Shown here piece after piece: positions 54,927 to 64,000 of a stretch of DNA of 64,000 bases. Source of the stretch: Juglans regia (taxonomy: Eukaryota; Streptophyta; Magnoliopsida; Fagales; Juglandaceae); NCBI RefSeq assembly GCF_001411555.2, contig NC_049902.1:14284237-14348236 (forward strand), in the 5' to 3' direction. Numbering within the stretch: the first letter of the stretch is position 1; each line of letters starts with the position of its first letter. The position numbers and the translations under genes are program-made. The notes beneath the pieces are model-generated. The model saw only the letters and a list, made by a program, of their open reading frames with translations. It was not told where the DNA came from and searched no databases.

Positions 54927-55600
54927 TCATTCGAAAAGAGAATCTGTTTCAATTGACAAATGATAGATACCAAGATGAAGACACAATTGTAGCCCCCTAA
55001 GGACATCAAGACCGTCAAGCTCAAGTACATTTAGACTTGCCATTTCTCTTATCGCTGCCGCCATTAAAACTTCACTCTTTGAATCTCTCAATACAACACC
55101 TATACCTGCCACAGATCCATCTTGAGAGAAAGCTCTATCTACATTTAATTTGAAAGTGCCAGGTCCCATCTGCAGTGCTGCCTAATAACATATATAGGTT
55201 TGTTCCTCAATTCATGAAACCCTTTTTGCATAGCCAAGGCACTTCCCAATAGATCTTCAGCATGAACAACTTTTTCCTCAAAAATCTTCCTGTTTCTTCT
55301 ATCCCAGCAGCTCCAGCAAATTAAAAAGAACAGCTCCAGCAGCTCGACATTGTTATAGAGTTGCAGTTTTAGAGCAGCATCAATAAAGGAGCTGAAGTCC
55401 TCAACCTATACCTGCTTTGGGAAGTTTCTAATCCAGACTTCTCCTATGGATGGGCAGTAGAGTAGTACATGCAGCATATCTTCTCTACTGTCATTACATA
55501 AAGTATAATTTTCTGCAATATTTACATGTTTCTTCCAAAGATTATGCTTTGTAGGTAAAATTCCTTTGACAACATTCCATGCAAACACTCTTATTTTTTA
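54927..55600 (-). pseudogene. LINE ORF2 C-terminus: zinc finger and RNase H, broken
   Basis: Zinc region (55588 to 55406): FAWNVVKGILPTKHNLWKKH, YTLCNDSREDMLHVLLYCP (first Cys of the usual CPxC altered). RNase H (55169 to 54927): FKLNVDRAFSQDGSVAGIGVV (Asp), LNVLELDGLDVLRGLQLCLHLG, LSIETDSLFE. The middle Glu region is shifted and the frame stops before the final helix. Reading is broken between the two parts. Confidence 0.75.
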
Positions 55601-57216
55601 AGGGAGTTTCATATTCCAGATAGACTTCCACAATTTCCTTAAAAGAGTAGTATTCGATGCTTCACCGCTTTGTGTCACCCTATTTACTGATCTAAAACAG
55701 CTATATCCACTCTTGACTGTGTATCTACCATGAGCTTCAAGTGTCCAATAGGTCACATCTGAACTTCCTTGACTAAGCACAATCTTCATAATCTGTAGTG
55801 CCACTACAGGAGTAAACATGCTTGAAATTTTGTTTACGTCCCAGGCTGTTTACCTAGGTAGAAATAATGAATTAACAATAGCTTCCTTTGCACCTATCAC
55901 AGACACAAAGTTCTTATCAACAATCCTTTTAAAACCTGGTACCCATGCATCAGTCCATACTCTCACTTTATTCCCTGGGTCTATTCTCCATCTGCACCCC
56001 TCCTTTAGCTTGGATATTGTACCCCATATTCCCCTACAAACAAAGGAAGGAAACCAGCATCTAAAAAGTGGATCTTTGGAAAATACTTTGCCTTAAATAT
56101 ACTGTGAAGCAACGAGTCCGTATTTGACATTATGCACCATCCCTGCTTTGCCAAAAGAGCATCATTAAAGATCCTCAAATCCTTGAATCTCATTACACCT
56201 TCTTTTTTTGTTTCACACATCTTCTTCCAACTCATCCAATGAATTTTCTTCTCTTCATTTTTCTGCCCCACTAGAATTTTGCTATCATTTGTTCAAGATC
56301 ATGACACAAAGAAGATGGAAGCTTAAAACAACTCATGGAATAGGTAAGAATAGCTTGTGCTACTGCTTTAATCAACATTTCCTTTCCCCCAGCTGAGAGA
56401 ACCTTTGCTTTCCATCCTTGTAGCTTCTTCCACACTCGGTGCTTTATTTCAGAAAAAGCTCTAGTCCTTGATCTCCCTACAAAAGATGGGAGTCCTAAAT
56501 ACTTTTCATACTCCTAACTTTGTTCTACTCCCCAAAAGTCCATAATTGCATCCTTAGTTGGTGGTTGAACATTTGAACTGAACACAAGGCCCATTTTGTT
56601 TCTGTTAATGACTTGACCAGAAGATGCTTCGTAAAAGTTGAGAATTGATTGAATTTTCTGATTTTCTTGCATATTTGACTTACAAAATAAAAGGCTATCA
56701 TATGCAAAAAGTAAATGAGAGATCTTGGGGTCACCTCTATAAATCTTCACAGCTGCAATTTCCCCTCTTCTCTCGTCATGTTTGATCAAAGAGATCAGAC
56801 CTTCAGTGCATAGTAAGAATAAGTAAGGTGAAATGGGGTCATCTTGTCTATCTCAAGCCTCTAGATGGAGCAAAAGGACCTTCTGGCTCACCATTAACCA
56901 AAATTGAAAATGAAACAGTTTTGACACACATCATAATGAGATGGATCCATCTAGCATTAAAACCCATTGCCTCCATAACCACTTGTAAATATGGCCATTC
57001 AACACGGTCATAAGCTTTGCGAATGTCCAACTTAATTGACATTGATCCATTCTTGCCTTGTCTCTTATTTCTCAAAAAATGCATCACCTCATACGCCACT
57101 AGAATATTATCAGTAATGTTCCTTCCCGGTACAAAAACACTCTGAGTTTTTGAGATAATTACATCAAGTACACTTTTAAGCCTGTTTGCAAGAACTTTAG
57201 CCACTAATTTATACAA
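55598..57216 (-). pseudogene. LINE ORF2 reverse transcriptase, broken
   Basis: From 57216 downward: MYKLVAKVLANRLKSVLDVII, QSVFVPGRNITDNILVAYEV, SIKLDIRKAYDRVEWPYL, FAPSRGLR. Then at 56789: HLLFAYDSLLFCKSN, where the catalytic FADD reads FAYD, so the polymerase is dead. At 56271 come IHWMSWKKMCETKKEGVMRFKDLRIFNDALLAKQGW; at 55819 the linker (YTVKSGYSCFR). Frame breaks separate each block. Confidence 0.8.
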
Positions 57217-57255
57217 AACATTACATAAACTAATAGGCCTGAACTCAGAAATTTT

Positions 57256-58313
57256 TTAAGGCTTATTTAGCTTTGGGATTAGAGCTATGAAAGTATGATT
57301 AAGAGAGGAAGGAAGAGTACCAGTTCGAAGGGAGGACAACACTCCATTTGTTACCTTATCACCCACAATATGCCAATATTGTTGAAAGAAGACAGGTGCC
57401 ATTCCGTCAGGTCCAGGGGATTTTGTTGGGGCCATTTGATCCAAAGCTGTCTTGACCTCATCTCTATGAAATTTTTTCAATAACTCAGCATTCATTTGTT
57501 CAGACACCCGACCCCTTAATCCTTCCAAAACATCCCAATTATTGTTACTCATATCAGAATGGAACAAAGTCTGGAAAAAGCTTAATATAAGCTGGTCTCT
57601 CTCCTTCCCAAATGTCCATATACCCTGCTCATCCTTTAGTCCATTAAGACAGTTCTTTTTCTTTCTTTGTGCAGCCTTATGATGGAAAATTTTTGAGTTC
57701 ATATCACCCCCCTTAAGCCACAAAACTTTAGCTCTTTGGTGCCAAAGAATTTCCTCCCTCTCTAGTCAAACTTGCAAATTATTCCTTGCTGATGCCAATT
57801 CCTCTTTTGTGACTTGCCTCGGATCTGTCATTTGCATTCTATGAAGAGTAGCTCGTGCTCTCCCTAGATTTTGATGCACTTTGCCAAATTTCTTCTCATT
57901 TCAGACTTCTAGACCTCTACTGCAAGCCTTGATCTTTTGGGAAATGGCCATTAAATTATTACCTCCAGCAGCTTCTTGCCAATGTCTTGAAATAACTTCC
58001 TCACACTCATCCTCTTCTATCCACATGGCCTCGAACTTGAAAAGCTTAGTTCTGCTTCTAGCCTATCCATCACTTAGAGAAAGTGATATCGGTAGTTGAT
58101 CAAAAGATGTAGCAGAGTAGTGGAGGACATGAGCTTGTGGAAAACATTCCTTCCATTTCATATTCACAACAAAATGGTCAAGCTTTTCACTTATCACCTG
58201 TTGATTTTGTCTCCTACTAGACCACGTGTATTTAATACCTTGAAAGCCCAAGTCCAACAGATGATAGTCATCAAGAACATCTCTAAATGCACTCATCAAT
58301 CTCTCTTGATCAA
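57256..58313 (-). pseudogene. LINE ORF2 endonuclease end and RT N-terminus, broken
   Basis: 58299 to 58063: FRDVLDDYHLLDLGFQGIKYTWSSRR, SEKLDHFVVNMKWKECFP, then ATSFDQLPISLS, where the catalytic SDH has become FDQ. 57723 to 57256: MWLKGGDMNSKIFHHKAAQRKKKN (linker), FHRDEVKTALDQMAPTKSPGPDGMAPVFFQQYW, LNHTFIALIPKL. The 155-residue piece is uninterrupted. Confidence 0.8.
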
Positions 58314-58334
58314 AGTTACCAATTATATATATAA

Positions 58335-58572
58335 AGAAAATGTTAGTATATCGTCTGAGTTTGTCTCTTCATTTTAACCGTTCATGTATTTAAATTTATT
58401 TTTTATTTTGCTTTACTTAATGATTAAGCATGTGATTTTTAGTGTATTGATATATATATTTTTTATTTTTTAAAAGCATTTTAATATATTAAAAAATGTA
58501 AAAAAACAAAAAAAATACTTTGTGCTAGCGGACACGTCCAACGGTCAAAATTGGGCGACACACTAGCATGAC
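58335..58572. mobile_element. MITE, GGAAAATGCTA-type family
   Basis: Left arm AGAAAATGTTAGTATATCG...TTTTAACCGTT; right arm on the other strand ATGCTAGTGTGTCG...TTTTGACCGTT. The core CTTAATGATTAAGCATGTGA is at 58416-58437. It lies directly beside the LINE 5' end. Confidence 0.6.
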
Positions 58573-58677
58573 TCTTATACAAAAGCCTGGTCACATGACT
58601 CATTACTATACACAATTTTTTTTTTTATTATTATAACATCCTCACTTCACACCTTATGAAAATCAATTTTTTTTTTG

Positions 58678-58892
58678 CTGGGTGCTGTTAGGGGAATCGA
58701 AAATTGTGCTGTCAAATGCACATATATGCATTTGTTTTTTTTTAGTTTTTTTTTTTTAAGTACTTGTCTCATGTGTGTTTTTTTTAAAGTATTAAAAAAA
58801 CACAAATACTAAAATAATAATAAAAAAAAATCCAATGCACTTATCGGTACATTAAGGGGAATGTTCTCGGTCTCGCTAACATTATTCTTTTT
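58678..58892. mobile_element. MITE, GGAAAATGCTA-type family (degenerate)
   Basis: Left GGTGCTGTTAGGGGAATCGA; right on the other strand AATAATGTTAGCGAGACCGA. Inside are poly-T and poly-A arms and TCAAATGCAC / AAGTGCATT. It is the second of two adjacent copies. Confidence 0.4.
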
Positions 58893-60030
58893 TGTTTGTT
58901 ACATCGATATTCTCCCATAGTAAAGCTACGGACATCAACTAAACACAAACCATCTCATACGAACTGACGAGGTATTAGACGAGCACGTGATTACAGGTAA
59001 ACATATTTTATTTTATTTTTGAATTAATTGCAAAATCGACACTTAAGTTATGTTTGAATGCAGCTGATCACATATAATTCATAAATAATAACGATAAAAT
59101 AATTAATAATAATAAATAATTTATAAATATTAATAAATTTTTATAAACAATAATAAAATAATCTCGCTTGCTAAACACAACCTTAATTTTTATGTTTTTA
59201 CAAGTCGAGAAACTTTAACACTTTAGTACCTGAACTTTAAAAAACTCAATTAGATCCCCTATCAATCACTTGCTAGAAACTAAAGGGAAGATATGTGTCA
59301 GTATTTGATTGGATGAGTATTTGATTGGTTGACACATGACTTAGAATGCCATGTCATCCAATCAAATACTGACATGTGGTATATTATTACAACTGGCAAT
59401 CCTCCTATTAGAAAACTAATAACATATTAATGGAATTACCTAATTGTTAGTTGTTTTGAAATTTAAAAATTTATTTTTTGAAAATTGTAAATGGTGTTTC
59501 GATTTATATAAATTAAAAACCCAAATATTGATCTTGTAATTACCTTTTATTTTGTAACGTTTGGGTATGAGAAATTTAGTGGTGATGAAAGAAGGGTTTG
59601 CAAAAATGATTGTACAGTATATTTTTGAATTTAACTATAGTTTATATAAGTTCTAGACTTATTATATGAGTATATATGATCAAATATGTAAAAATATATT
59701 TACAAAAAGAATATATATATTATAATTTATTATGCCAAAAATGTATTTCCTTAATATATATATATATATCAAAAGTAAGTTTATATTAATAACTCAATAG
59801 TAATATTTATGTTTACAATTAAAATTTTATATTATATTAATTTTATATTTTAAGATTAAAATTTATATGTTATATCGAATGCTATATTAACAAATATAAA
59901 ATTAATTTAATGTAATATCACATGTTATATTAATTTTATGTTATAAGATTAGTAGACTTGAATAATAAGATTAGAAATTCATGTTATATTAATTAAAAAT
60001 TTGGCGTATAATATATATAAAATTATAAAT
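58893..60030. other. AT-rich intergenic with one foldback
   Basis: Contains a perfect 21 bp inverted repeat, TGTCAGTATTTGATTGGATG(A), at 59296-59316 and 59354-59374. The loop contains a third partial copy (GAGTATTTGATTGGTTGACA). The remainder (59580-60030) is TA-rich without genes. Confidence 0.5.
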
Positions 60031-60034
60031 ATAT

Positions 60035-60166
60035 ATACCGGTTTGGTTCGGTTTAAACAAATTTTCAGAATATGAAAATCGGTACCGCACTAAACCGCTT
60101 ATAATTCGGACTGAATCAGTGAGTTCGTCCTGTTCAACCAATTTTTCCGTTTTTTCACACCCCTAG
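60035..60166. mobile_element. Right-end fragment of a hAT-like MITE
   Basis: ACCGGTTTGGTTCGGTTTAA ... AATCGGTACCGCACTAAACCG and terminal TTTTTTCACACCCCTA match the right zone and end of the 50353-51001 element. A left end was not found; the TA-rich DNA before it may be its centre. Confidence 0.55.
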
Positions 60167-60947
60167 TCCTTACCATATTTGCCTAGTAGAAAGACATGAG
60201 TATAAAAAATGTTTCTTAGATAGAAAGGTGTTTATACATGACTCACTGATTACAATAGGAACAAACTTAAACAAATTTATAGAAATTTATCTTTGTCAAG
60301 AGTATAAGAGCAATCGGTCTTTAAGAGTTGAAAACAAATAGTATAGTCAAGTGCAAAAATTCAAAATTTCGACTTTGACCTCTGATTCCAATTCCGACTT
60401 TGATAAACATATGTATTATTTGTATATTGATCATATATACTCATATAAAAGTCTAATATTTAACTTGATAATTATTAAAGAATAAAATTAATAGACTAAT
60501 AATCAATTATATGTCTACACTACACATCATAGTATCACTATTATACATATTACATATATTAGGGTAGATAAAACTTGACTAGCTAGTAGTGAGTCATGCA
60601 TCAGGTATAATGTATATATTCTAACACTATTAATTTATTATCTAGATTCTAATCTTGTAGTATGTAACTAGATTCTAATACAATATTTAACTTGTATTTA
60701 ACTGGTGTGTTGTGTTTCCTATTTATAATTTATTTAGCAGTATATGACTGGATATTTGACATTGCCATTGGACCATGATGGCTCATGGTTACTACTAGGT
60801 TTTGTTTAAAATGATGTAGTTTCCTACTAGGTTTTGTTTAAAAACCTCCCCACGCCGCTCTCTCTCTTTCCTCTCTGGCCCTATTGCTATCGCTAGCCTC
60901 TCAGACTCTCTCCCTCTCGCCATTCACAACTTGCCCCCACTCAGCCT

Positions 60948-60950
<3 letters not shown>
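60167..60950. other. AT-rich intergenic, no gene seen
   Basis: One small GACTCC-type trace (TTCGACTTTGACCTCTGATT near 60366) suggests another worn hAT-like end. Around 60790-60845 the phrase TACTAGGTTTTGTTTAAAA occurs twice, 35 bp apart. No coding signal. Confidence 0.3.

Positions 60951-61018
<68 letters not shown>
60951..61018. repeat. (TC)n microsatellite
   Basis: About 34 uninterrupted TC dinucleotides. Long and pure enough to be polymorphic. Open frames that cross it are artefacts. Confidence 0.97.
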
Positions 61019-61020
<2 letters not shown>

Positions 61021-62005
61021 AATGAGTCAATGGCATTGTTGGTGGGCCATTGGGCATGGCCCTGGCGGCAGGAGGCCTTGGGGGAGGGGGGGGTTGGCCG
61101 TCCGAAGAGTGCAGATAGCACCCCTCCTTGTTAGTTGTTATTTGAGGCCATGAGTGTTAGCTTTGGCCATGGTTAGATGGTTGAACAATCATTTTAATGA
61201 TTTTGGTTGATATGGGAGTCTGAAACTCTAATACAAAGTTATGAATGATAGTATATCAAATAATAGCCTAAAGGCCTATTGCATATTTTTAATTTCTTTT
61301 AAATTTATATTTTTAGTTTTTAGGTTTGCATAGCGTATGAAATGTTTTGAATTATATATAATCCGAAAATAATGCAAGGATTCCTGATCCAACTGACTTT
61401 ACCCGAAAAAAACTGCCAACTGCCATGATGATCATTGAACATTGCAACATTATGCTATGCCCACACGAAGCATACAAACTTCACGAATGGTATGGGAAAC
61501 AATTTAATTGTGTTAATTGATTGATAGGCGCATGCATTTTGTCAACTAAAGGATCGACAAAAACTTCAAAAGGTGACATTATTCTTATCTCTACCAACAA
61601 GCATTATGCTTTAGCCAAAAGATGGACTATGCAAACAGAACATTCAGATAATTGGACGAATGAAAGTAGACTTCTTAGAGATAGAGAAAGATGGCCCATT
61701 CGAAAGGACCATGTTGACAAGCACGTGAATGCATAGTTATAATAGAAGCACACATGCATTGAATGGTTGGATTTCTTTTTGTCTGATTATAAACTCAAAA
61801 AAAAAAAAAGTAAGTAATTAGGAGGTCTGTTTTTATTCTCTGCCCATCTCAATTGATTTCCCACACATACCTCATTTAGTTTGTGCTTTGAAATCCGTTT
61901 ATCTTCAAAACGTTGATAATTTATTTATAATAAAAAATTTGAAATCCTGATGCAATCAAGCTACTTTGAAGAAAGCAGCAAAATACATCCTAGCTAGTGT
62001 GTCTA
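61019..62005. other. Intergenic, no gene recognised
   Basis: A 71-residue frame at 61521-61736 has no recognised motif and no context. The rest is AT-rich. Confidence 0.3.
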
Positions 62006-62044
62006 TTTTTTTTTTTTTGAAGTAAAACTGTATATATATTATAT

Positions 62045-62959
62045 TCAAGAATCAATTGAGTTACAAATTTTATCAACTTCTACCAATTTCCTAATCTCTT
62101 GAGGATAGTCCTCCATCCACACTATCTCTTCATTTATATATAAAGCACTTTTTGCAAGGCTATGTGCAACACTATTACAGGCTCTATTCACATGCAAGAC
62201 AACCCAATGCATTCTGTTCTTCAACACAGTCTTCAGTCCATCTATCAGTTGCCCATTCCACTCCCATGAGGCTTCCTCTTTATTCATGGCTTCAACTACA
62301 GATAGAGCATCTCCCTCCAGTTGCACCCTACTGAATTGTAATTCTTCACAGAACTTCATTGCCCTCCACAGTGCATATATTTCAGCCACAACAAGATCAG
62401 CAACATTTTTTTTTGGACAACATAGTGAGGCCAGTACTTCACCACAGCTATCCCTAATTACTACACCAATCTCACATCTATAATCATTCATCATCCATGC
62501 TGCATCCCAATTTACTTTAACAGTCTCCCCCGTAGGAGATTTCCATCTAGTAGCTCTACTAATTTAAACCCCATAACTCTGACCAGAGTCTTGTCTGCAC
62601 TGAGCTTGTTGAAAATCTAGCAAGCATTCAACAACTTGGTTAAAAACAACAGAAGGATCCTCAAAACTATTCTCAAAAACCACCTCATTCCTTCTTAACC
62701 ACACTCTTCTCAAAACCATAGCCATTATTTCCAGTTGATCTTGAGCCAGCTTTGTACTCCACTATGACCAAAGCTCAAACATATCTCTTTCACAGCAAGG
62801 CCATTTCTGCATTGGACTTCTCTCACAAGCCCACACATCACTTGCTCCACAACAACTCCACAAAGCGTGACAAACAGACTCATCCATCCTCTTACAGATT
62901 GGGCATAAAGCCTCTTTTAGGACTTTCCTTTTCATTAGGTTCCTTTTGTTGGTAGACAA
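62045..62959 (-). pseudogene. LINE ORF2 C-terminus: zinc finger and RNase H
   Basis: Zinc region (62959 to 62762): NLMKRKVLKEALCPICKRMDESVCHALWSC (C-X2-C...H...C kept). RNase H from about 62560 (VNWDAAW, Asp) into the frame 62494-62045: CEIGVVIRDSCGEVLASL, VVAEIYALWRAMKFCEEL (Glu), VQLEGDALSVVEAMN (Asp), HVNRACNSVAHSLAKSAL (His). All catalytic positions are kept in that 149-residue frame, but it is cut off from the zinc region by stops. Confidence 0.8.
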
Positions 62960-63034
62960 TTAGTAATAGCCTTCCACACAAAAACCTTTGCAACCCCTGG
63001 AATATTCAGATTCCATAACTTCCTCCATGCTTCC

Positions 63035-64000
63035 TCAGCTTCTTCTGTTCTCCTTTCTTCTCCTCTTCATCTCATCATGATAAGCACTTTTAATACTGTA
63101 CAAACCACTCTTTGCATAAGTCCATATCTGTTTATCAAGGAGTCCGGAAAAGCTAATAGGTAGCCTACATATTATAGCAGCTTCATCTTCATTAAAAACT
63201 TGCCTCACTAACTCCTCATTCCATCCTCCACCAACTGCAAATAGCTCCTCTACTTTTGCCTTATCATGTAACAGATTCACAGAAGATTGTATCCTGAAAG
63301 TTACAGCCTTAGGAATCCACCTATCCTTTCAAATTTTTATAGTCTTCCCATCCCCCACCCTCCACACCAAACCTTCTTTCAATAATCCTAGTGAATCCCA
63401 CAAACTTCTCCATATAGTAAAAGGTTTAAATCCTAAAGAAGCATGCAACATCTCAAATCTTCTAAAGTATTTTTCCTTTAGTATCCTTGCAGCTATAGAT
63501 TGAGGATTCATTACCACCCTCCAACACTGCTTAGCCAGAAGAGCTTTATTAAAAGCTTCCAACTCTCTAAAACCCAAACCTCCCTCAGCTTTAGATAGAC
63601 TCATTTTTACCCAACTCCTCCACTGAATTCTATTATCCTTCTGTTTAAATCCCCACCAGAACTTGGCCATATAAGATGCAATCTCCTGACATAACTTCTT
63701 TGGCAATTTGAAAAAACTCATATAATACGTTGGGATAGCTTGAATAACTGCCTTTAATAACACTTCTTTTCTTGATGGAGACAAAAACTGATTTTTCCAA
63801 TTACTCAACTTCTGCCAAACCCGATCCTTAATGCTGCTAAAAGATTGGTATCTTGACCTGCCAACCATGATTGGCAAACCAAGATACTTCTCACAATTAT
63901 TTTGAACTCTAGCCCCACAATCCTTGATGATATTTTCCCTTACCTCAGCACCAACTATGGGACTAAAAAGAATGGCTGTTTTGTGCTTCTTCAAACATTG
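63035..64000 (-). pseudogene. LINE ORF2 RT thumb and linker (partial)
   Basis: 63994 to 63329: KKHKTAILFSPIVG, CEKYLGLPIMVGRSRYQSFSS, LSNWKNQFLSPSRKEVLLKAVIQ, FWWGFKQKDNRIQWRSWVKM, GLGFRELEAFNKALLAKQCW, EGLVWRVGDGKTIKI, then a stop. 63280 to 63035 continues the linker (RQVFNEDEAAIICRLPIS, IWTYAKSGLYSIKSAY). The catalytic palm lies beyond the window edge. Confidence 0.85.

Larger units (their letters stand above)
54743..58313 (-). mobile_element. 5'-truncated LINE (L1 type), 3.57 kb
   Basis: Minus-strand element with a TAATAATAATAAT tail at 54741-54750 and a 5' end in the endonuclease domain near 58313. AGTTACCAATTAT occurs at both edges (54730-54742 and 58314-58326) and is probably the 13 bp target duplication, although the right copy also reads as IIGNF, close to the endonuclease's IIGDF. 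Domains: partial endonuclease, RT, zinc-finger/linker, RNase H. Many stops; RT and endonuclease catalytic residues are altered. Confidence 0.8.
62008..64000 (-). mobile_element. LINE (L1 type), 3' part, runs off the window
   Basis: Poly-T at 62008-62020 marks its 3' end. Minus-strand RNase H, zinc-finger/linker and RT thumb follow in order toward 64000, so the 5' part lies outside. The target duplication cannot be tested. Confidence 0.85.

Noticed and set aside
60924..61134. Frames with Leu-Ser or Arg-Glu repeats
   Set aside because: Translation of the (TC)n microsatellite.
61521..61736. 71-residue frame as a possible small gene
   Set aside because: No motif, no homologue recognised, and no regulatory context.
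1..64000. tRNA, rRNA, snRNA or organelle insertions
   Set aside because: No cloverleaf-like or conserved rRNA sequence was noticed by eye. A covariance-model scan would be needed to exclude small ones.

Overview
This window is nuclear DNA from a flowering plant, very probably a woody eudicot. The evidence is one intact, intronless 9-cis-epoxycarotenoid dioxygenase (NCED) gene embedded in layered plant transposons: L1-type LINEs that end in an RNase H domain, a CACTA/En-Spm element, a hAT transposase, Ty3/gypsy (Tat-like) and Ty1/copia remains, and many MITEs. The MITE types (ATCTCATTTTA-type and GGAAAATGCTA-type) remind me of the walnut/hickory family (Fagales). That assignment is from memory, not proven here.

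Layout. 1-8.5 kb: a gypsy LTR-like remnant, a hAT-like non-autonomous element, several MITEs, and a copia RNase H fragment split by a 5'-truncated LINE. 8.9-13.9 kb: a decayed hAT transposase on the minus strand, split by a 2.7 kb solo LTR (5 bp target duplication AGTGA) and by a MITE. 14.8-35.0 kb: a CACTA element with TNP2-like and second-transposase genes on the plus strand, a third gene on the opposite strand, and dense ACGTTCGAACGT repeats. It has been invaded by gag-bearing retroelement DNA and then by a near full-length LINE (20.1-25.7 kb). 35.1-40.8 kb: a second near full-length LINE with a 15 bp target duplication. 41.2-43.6 kb: a repeat with a 44 bp direct repeat, a short young LINE with an intact RNase H frame, and MITEs. 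43.6-46.9 kb: the NCED gene with its 3' flank and promoter (TATA box and ABRE-type ACGT elements). 47.0-53.7 kb: a decayed Tat-like gypsy element with a hAT-like MITE inside pol and a 3' array of 80 bp tandem repeats. 53.7-58.9 kb: two abutting MITEs, a 3.6 kb minus-strand LINE and more MITEs. 58.9-64 kb: AT-rich DNA, a (TC)n microsatellite and a LINE that runs off the window.

The only gene that looks functional for the host is NCED, the rate-limiting step of abscisic acid synthesis. Everything else supported is mobile DNA, almost all broken by stops and frameshifts. The most informative content is the nesting order, which can be read from target-site duplications, together with some odd repeat architectures: the 80 bp hairpin-bearing array, the MITE family with differing arms, and the 28.1 kb foldback. 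No tRNA, rRNA or CRISPR array was seen.
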